This document shows, in pieces, positions 60,960 through 64,000 of a stretch of 64,000 bases of DNA (positions are counted from its first letter, which is position 1; every line of letters starts with the position of its first letter). Location: contig JAADGH010000011.1 of NCBI GenBank assembly GCA_013152475.1, positions 24,209 to 88,208 on the forward strand, given 5' to 3'. Both the position numbers and the translations under genes were made by a program. The notes beneath the pieces are model-generated. The model had not been told where the DNA came from. It made no database searches and worked only from the letters and a program-made list of their open reading frames with translations. Source of the DNA: Planctomycetota bacterium. GTDB lineage: Bacteria; Planctomycetota; Brocadiia; JAADGH01.

Positions 60960-62186
60960 CTACTTCCCAAAGGCCGCCTTGATCTCGACGATGCTCACGC
61001 CGAGGGTGGCCTTGGCAATCGGGTTCAGGTCGGCCTCCGAGCCCTGGATGTGGAATGTGCTGTGCACGTGCGACAGCGACTCCGCAGGCTTCAGCGCAGC
61101 GGCCGGCGAAGACGTTTCCAGCTCGTAGAACGGGCCCATCGGTTTTGCACCTGGTTCCGGCGGGCCGTCGTTGTAACTGTTCACTGTATCGCCGGCGTAC
61201 GGCTCCTTCTGGATTTCCCACATGGAGTTGACGTAGTCGGTCGTCCCCGGCAGCGTCAGCTTGACCAGGGTGAGCACACCGTTGCCAGCATCGTAGCTGC
61301 CGACGATCTCTTTCGCGCGCTTCGGTGAGATGCCGATCTTGCTGCGATACTTGCCATCGCCCTTGAAAAACATCACACCGTCTTTGATGATGAGCCGATC
61401 CGCCGGGACCTTGCCGAAGTAGGCGTCGTTGACGATCGGGCCGAGCTTGTCCTCCGCACCGGCCTTGAACGGCAGGACGATGGTCGTGTCCGGCGAGGGG
61501 GTGAACATGCCGAGGATCCAGATCGAAAGCAAGCCGGTGCCCTTCTTCCATTCGGCCTTGCCGGTGTTCGCGATCTTGTTGTCGGAGAAATAGCCCACGG
61601 CCTTCGCGCCGCCGAGCGACTTGATCCCGAGGGCCTTGCAGATTCCATCTGTGTCGTAGAGGCCGACCTTGCGATTCACCTCGACAGTGAACTCGAAGTC
61701 CGAATAATTTTTCAGCGCGAACGCCTTCTTAAAGACCGCTTCCGTCTTCCCTTGGGATGCGATGTCATAGCCGCCCCAGTCAATCGCGGCCGGCGTGTGC
61801 CAGTGCTCCAGGTCGAAGGGATCCCCCTTCTTGAAGAAGATGGAGTACTGCCCCCCTTCCGGGCCGAGCCAGAAGCGGTCCTCGCCGCCGAAGACGTTGA
61901 TATGCGGGTCGCGCTTCTTCGCCGCCACCCATTCCCGGTTGATCCAGCCGAAGCTCAGACCATCGCTGCCGCCCGCAGAACTGGTCATGACACGGCCCTG
62001 GTATTCGGGACACACGGCCACCTGTGCATTGCCCGTGTCGTTGGAGAGGACGATTACATCGGTGTGCTTCTTGAGAAATCCAACATCGTCAGCGAACGAT
62101 CCCTTCACCGGGCCACCCTCCTTCCTTGACGAACATCCCGCCATCACCAGCCCCAGACATGCACCCAGCACAGCCCATCGCGCCAT
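60960..62186 (-). CDS. DUF6786-family lipoprotein
   Basis: A 408-residue lipoprotein with signal peptide and lipobox (GLVMAGCSSRK). The body is beta-rich, like the galactose mutarotase/supersandwich fold: VAVCPEYQGRVMTSSAGG, FGWINREWVAAKKRDPHINV, FWLGPEGGQYSIFF and YELETSSPAAALKPAESLSH. This fits the DUF6786 family, usually found among glycan-degradation genes. No catalytic residues are established for the family. It lies 26 bases downstream of the dehydrogenase gene. Confidence 0.75.
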   Translation of the reverse strand: MARWAVLGACLGLVMAGCSSRKEGGPVKGSFADDVGFLKKHTDVIVLSNDTGNAQVAVCPEYQGRVMTSSAGGSDGLSFGWINREWVAAKKRDPHINVFGGEDRFWLGPEGGQYSIFFKKGDPFDLEHWHTPAAIDWGGYDIASQGKTEAVFKKAFALKNYSDFEFTVEVNRKVGLYDTDGICKALGIKSLGGAKAVGYFSDNKIANTGKAEWKKGTGLLSIWILGMFTPSPDTTIVLPFKAGAEDKLGPIVNDAYFGKVPADRLIIKDGVMFFKGDGKYRSKIGISPKRAKEIVGSYDAGNGVLTLVKLTLPGTTDYVNSMWEIQKEPYAGDTVNSYNDGPPEPGAKPMGPFYELETSSPAAALKPAESLSHVHSTFHIQGSEADLNPIAKATLGVSIVEIKAAFGK

Positions 62187-62212
62187 GGCGCCCCTCCTTT
62201 CGGGATGAACTA

Positions 62213-64000
62213 TCAGATTCCCTCCGCGCTTCGCCGCATGAGATCACTCACATCACACCGCCGTGTGACCGTGTAGTCCTTCAACGGCATGATGTGCTCA
62301 TGGATTGCGTCGAGGATGTCCGCAGGGTATGGGAAGAACGCCTCTTCGACCTCATCGGCCGGTGTGATCCAGTTCCGCGCGCCTACCACCACCGGCGGTG
62401 CATCCATCTCGTCGAAGGCGAAATGCGATATCTTCGAGGCCATGGTGTGCAGCGCGCTGCCGCGTTCGCACGCATCGGAGGCCAGGAGTATCTTGCCGGT
62501 CTTCTTGACCGACTCGATGACCTTTTCGTAGTTGAACGGTACCAGCGAACGGGCATCAATCACCTCGCAGGAGACGCCGTACTCGTCCTCGAGCGTCTGC
62601 GCCGCCTCGAGGGCACGATAGAGTGTGGCGCCGATGGTGAGGATCGTCAGGTCGCTGCCTTCCTTCTTGACGTCCGGTTCGCCAATCGGAATCTCGTAGG
62701 CATCCTCCGGCACGCCGCCGGGATGGAACTCCTCCGGCTGGTCGTAGATGCGCTGGCTCTCGAAGAAGATGACCGGGTCGGTCCCGAGAAGGGCCGAATA
62801 CATGAGGCCCTTGGCGTCGTACGGGGTCGCCGGGAAAACGACCTTCAGGCCTGGGATGTGCGTGCAAATGGCGGTCCAGTCCTGGCTGTGCTGCGCGCCA
62901 TACTTCGAGCCGACGGAGACCCGAACCACCACCGGCATCTTCAGCAGACCGCCGGACATGGACTGCCACTTGGCAAGCTGGTTGAAGAGTTCATCACCCG
63001 CACGGCCCATGAAGTCGCAATACATCAGCTCGACGAGGGCCCGGCCGCCTTCGAGGGCGTAGCCGACACCCGTGCCCACAATCGCCGCTTCGGAGATGGA
63101 CGTGTTGAAGAGCCGGTGGTATGGCAGGGCCTCGGTCAAGCCGCGATAGACCGCAAACGCCCCCCCCCAATCGCGGTTCTCCTCGCCATAGGCCACCAGT
63201 GTCGGGTCCTCGTAGAAGCGATCGAGGATTGCCTCGAAGAGGGCGTCTCGGATGCCGACGCATTGCGTGTTCGACAGGCGCTCACCGTTTTCGTCAAAGG
63301 CGGACCGGCTCAGCTTCTTGATGGCCTGGACGCGGGGGTTTTCTTCTTTCGGGATGAGTACCTCCGGCTCGCGGTCGTCCATCTTTTCGATTCGCTCATT
63401 CGAGAACATCGTCGCATCCAGCAGGCAACTCGTCGGCATGAGGTCGGCTCGCGGAGAGATATCCAGATCGACGGCTTTCTTGTAGGCCTTCAGGATGATC
63501 TTATCCACATCCTTCTTGATCTGGTCGATCTTCTTCTTGGTGCAGACCTTCGCCTTCACCAACTCCCTGGCATACGTGTCCAGCGGATCCACCTTCTGCC
63601 ATGCCTCGATCTCGGATTTCTCGCGGTAGGCGCTGGCGTCGGAGGGAGAGTGCCCGCAGAAACGGTAGGTCAGTGTGTCGAGCAGGACGGGCCCGTCGCC
63701 CTTCTCGATGAGTTTCTTCTTGCGACCGATGGCGTCGATAACGGCCAGCGGGTTGAAGCCGTCCACGCGCTCGGCATGCATCTGCTCGGGATTGATGCCC
63801 GCGCCGAGCCGGGCGAGAATCTTGAAGCCCATCGTCTCGCCCATGGGCTGGCCGCCCATGCCATAGAAGTTGTTGACGAAGTTCATGATGATCGGCAGGC
63901 CACCGCGATGCTCCTTGTCCCACAGCTCCTTGAACTGGTCCATCGTCGCGAAGCACAGCGCCTCCCACACGGGGCCGCATCCCATGGACGCGTCGCCGAT
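62213..64000 (-). CDS. Fused alpha/beta 2-oxoacid dehydrogenase E1 (5' end outside window)
   Basis: The last 595 residues of a thiamine-diphosphate enzyme; the frame stays open through base 64000. The first residues, [20 protein letters not shown], belong to the ThDP-binding motif (GDG-type start), with [15 protein letters not shown] later. The alpha part continues with [16 protein letters not shown]. After a linker the beta part begins near [16 protein letters not shown], with [54 protein letters not shown] and [15 protein letters not shown]. Fused alpha-beta E1 chains occur in branched-chain or pyruvate dehydrogenases of several phyla. Which 2-oxoacid is used is unknown. Confidence 0.88.
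   Translation of the reverse strand: MGDASMGCGPVWEALCFATMDQFKELWDKEHRGGLPIIMNFVNNFYGMGGQPMGETMGFKILARLGAGINPEQMHAERVDGFNPLAVIDAIGRKKKLIEKGDGPVLLDTLTYRFCGHSPSDASAYREKSEIEAWQKVDPLDTYARELVKAKVCTKKKIDQIKKDVDKIILKAYKKAVDLDISPRADLMPTSCLLDATMFSNERIEKMDDREPEVLIPKEENPRVQAIKKLSRSAFDENGERLSNTQCVGIRDALFEAILDRFYEDPTLVAYGEENRDWGGAFAVYRGLTEALPYHRLFNTSISEAAIVGTGVGYALEGGRALVELMYCDFMGRAGDELFNQLAKWQSMSGGLLKMPVVVRVSVGSKYGAQHSQDWTAICTHIPGLKVVFPATPYDAKGLMYSALLGTDPVIFFESQRIYDQPEEFHPGGVPEDAYEIPIGEPDVKKEGSDLTILTIGATLYRALEAAQTLEDEYGVSCEVIDARSLVPFNYEKVIESVKKTGKILLASDACERGSALHTMASKISHFAFDEMDAPPVVVGARNWITPADEVEEAFFPYPADILDAIHEHIMPLKDYTVTRRCDVSDLMRRSAEGI

Noticed and set aside
1..64000. CRISPR arrays, insertion sequences, prophage, rRNA or tRNA genes
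   Set aside because: No regularly spaced repeats, transposase or integrase motifs, terminal repeats or tRNA-like cloverleaf sequences were recognised on reading; the HTH gene alone is not enough for a prophage.

Overview
The window looks like a chromosomal segment (about 60% GC by eye) from an uncultured Gram-negative bacterium of, or close to, the Planctomycetota/PVC group. An outer membrane is implied by lpxI, lpxD, a heptosyltransferase-family enzyme and a SurA-like chaperone. The planctomycete hint comes from the J-like N-terminus of the protein at 14296-16317, the repeated zinc-ribbon-plus-membrane-segment proteins, and secreted glycosidase-like families (DUF4091, DUF5696, DUF6786, GHL15) common in PVC and related phyla. 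This placement is inference; no rRNA or tRNA gene was seen.

Layout. 1-5924: a tightly overlapping operon of five glycosyltransferases for surface polysaccharide or LPS. 5930-7810 (minus): lpxI and lpxD. 7985-10056: two tandem U32-peptidase-like proteins with identical cysteine spacing. 10216-16317: a three-gene chaperone/protease operon under its own promoter: a membrane protease with two zinc ribbons and a beta-propeller, an Hsp70 without the helical lid, and a membrane J-like protein with fourteen CxxC motifs. This is the strongest candidate for an undescribed system. 16464-19979: a small zinc-ribbon protein, leuC/leuD and a sugar-phosphate transferase. 20084-21629 (minus): an orphan ParA and a Pro/Glu-rich membrane protein.

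21793-31633 is a carbohydrate and peptide catabolism region with divergent and convergent genes: sugar isomerase/epimerase, Gfo/Idh oxidoreductase, GHL15-like protein, a gingipain-like protein with Asp where the catalytic Cys should be, a lectin-like lipoprotein, a uronate-isomerase-like hydrolase, an M19 dipeptidase and a sugar-binding lipoprotein co-transcribed with tsaB and trpE. 33966-44096 carries thrC, a Tyr/Gly-rich secreted protein, a DUF5696 glycosidase-like gene flanked by an imperfect direct repeat, a SurA/PpiC isomerase, a metallophosphoesterase, a zinc-ribbon TPR protein, a small HTH regulator with a structured leader, and a family 2 glycosyltransferase.

44345-56419 is a long housekeeping run in one direction: pheA, aroF, tpiA, secG, pyrE, yicC, remA, gmk, rpoZ, separate coaC and coaB, dut, ftsK, rimO and pgpA. 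It starts from a perfect TTGACA-N17-TATAAT promoter. 56575-64000 (minus) has an N-acetylglutamate-synthase-like GNAT, a large DUF4091 protein, a multi-spanning membrane protein, a DUF6786 lipoprotein and the end of a fused alpha/beta 2-oxoacid dehydrogenase E1 that runs out of the window.

Many intergenic regions hold recognisable sigma70-type promoters (TTGAC-N16-18-TAnnAT). Several of these were used to correct start codons.
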